A stretch of DNA of 64,000 nucleotides, taken from positions 22,616-86,615 of the IMG/VR virus record IMGVR_UViG_3300042479_000727; one strand, written 5' to 3'. Origin of the DNA: a virus. Below, piece by piece: positions 63,976 to 64,000 of the stretch. The stretch's first letter is position 1; every line of letters starts with the position of its first letter. The notes beneath the pieces are model-generated. The model saw nothing but the letters and a program-made list of their open reading frames with translations, was not told where the DNA came from and made no database searches. Position numbers and translations under genes: made by a program.

Positions 63976-64000
63976 ATTATGCACTCAAACAGGGGAGTTG
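63976..64000 (-). promoter_or_regulatory. Sigma70 promoter, cut by the window edge
   Basis: CATAAT with the last two bases (CA) of a -35 visible exactly 17 nt away. It is predicted to be complete outside the window. Confidence 0.5.

Noticed and set aside
1-64000. CRISPR arrays, tRNA genes, insertion sequences, integrase or attachment sites
   Set aside because: Looked for direct-repeat arrays, cloverleaf-type sequences, transposase or integrase motifs, and found none I could support.

Overview
The window is part of the genome of a T4-like contractile-tailed phage (myovirus) that infects a Gram-negative bacterium. This rests on a T4-type core: dNMP kinase (gp1-like), tail sheath and tube (gp18, gp19), head-completion nuclease (gp4), terminase (gp16, gp17), gp32, UvsX, UvsY, UvsW, primase (gp61) and helicase (gp41). 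The gene content looks most like marine and freshwater T4-like phages of cyanobacteria, SAR11 and Methylophilales. A small exported Ala/Pro/Lys protein (14800-14997) resembles betaproteobacterial proteins and hints at such a host, but this is inference. I recognised no tRNA, rRNA, CRISPR array or insertion sequence.

Layout. 1-14.7 kb: virion assembly and packaging (neck, sheath, tube, tube-initiator-like protein, head completion, terminase, probable internal head proteins). 15.2-18.3 kb: gp32, UvsX, UvsY. 18.3-25.4 kb: a glycan block inserted between uvsY and uvsW, holding a nucleotidyltransferase-cupin fusion, glycosyltransferases and five tandem paralogues of an unassigned glycosyltransferase-like family. 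25.4-29.2 kb: UvsW and neighbours. 29.2-35.8 kb: a second glycan block with cupin, methyltransferases, GT2, and a three-enzyme nucleotide-sugar route (UDP-GlcNAc 2-epimerase, 4,6-dehydratase, 4-keto reductase). 35.8-47.2 kb: replication accessory genes, a DnaE-like mini protein, a structural protein, primase, a NodU-type carbamoyltransferase, helicase, probable head-packaged proteins and a coiled-coil protein. 47.2-64 kb: almost entirely minus strand, many small host-takeover-type genes, a DNA methyltransferase, a BAX-inhibitor-like membrane protein, and a MoxR AAA+ ATPase with a VWA metallopeptidase partner plus a second AAA+ protein.

Regulation is unusually readable. The minus-strand block carries 18 complete sigma70-type promoters (TTGACA-like, always a 17-nt spacer, TATAAT-like), plus one cut by the window edge. 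Three more lie on the plus strand before gp32, the uvsW-upstream gene and primase. Virion genes instead carry a T4-type late motif (NNTAAATA). In six plus-strand genes the motif ends exactly 5 nt before the ATG. In five early genes the -10 box ends exactly 6 nt before the ATG. By T4 and sigma70 geometry these transcripts would begin at or next to the start codon, so leaderless mRNAs are predicted for both early and late genes. Genes with a strong ribosome binding site (sheath, gp32, coiled-coil protein) have real leaders. Genes are packed tightly: ATGA overlaps are frequent and several stop codons sit inside the -35 box of the next gene.

Together the glycan blocks could let the phage make and transfer a modified amino sugar (an L-QuiNAc- or L-FucNAc-type sugar is my best guess) onto host surface polysaccharide, virion proteins or DNA; the target cannot be read from sequence.
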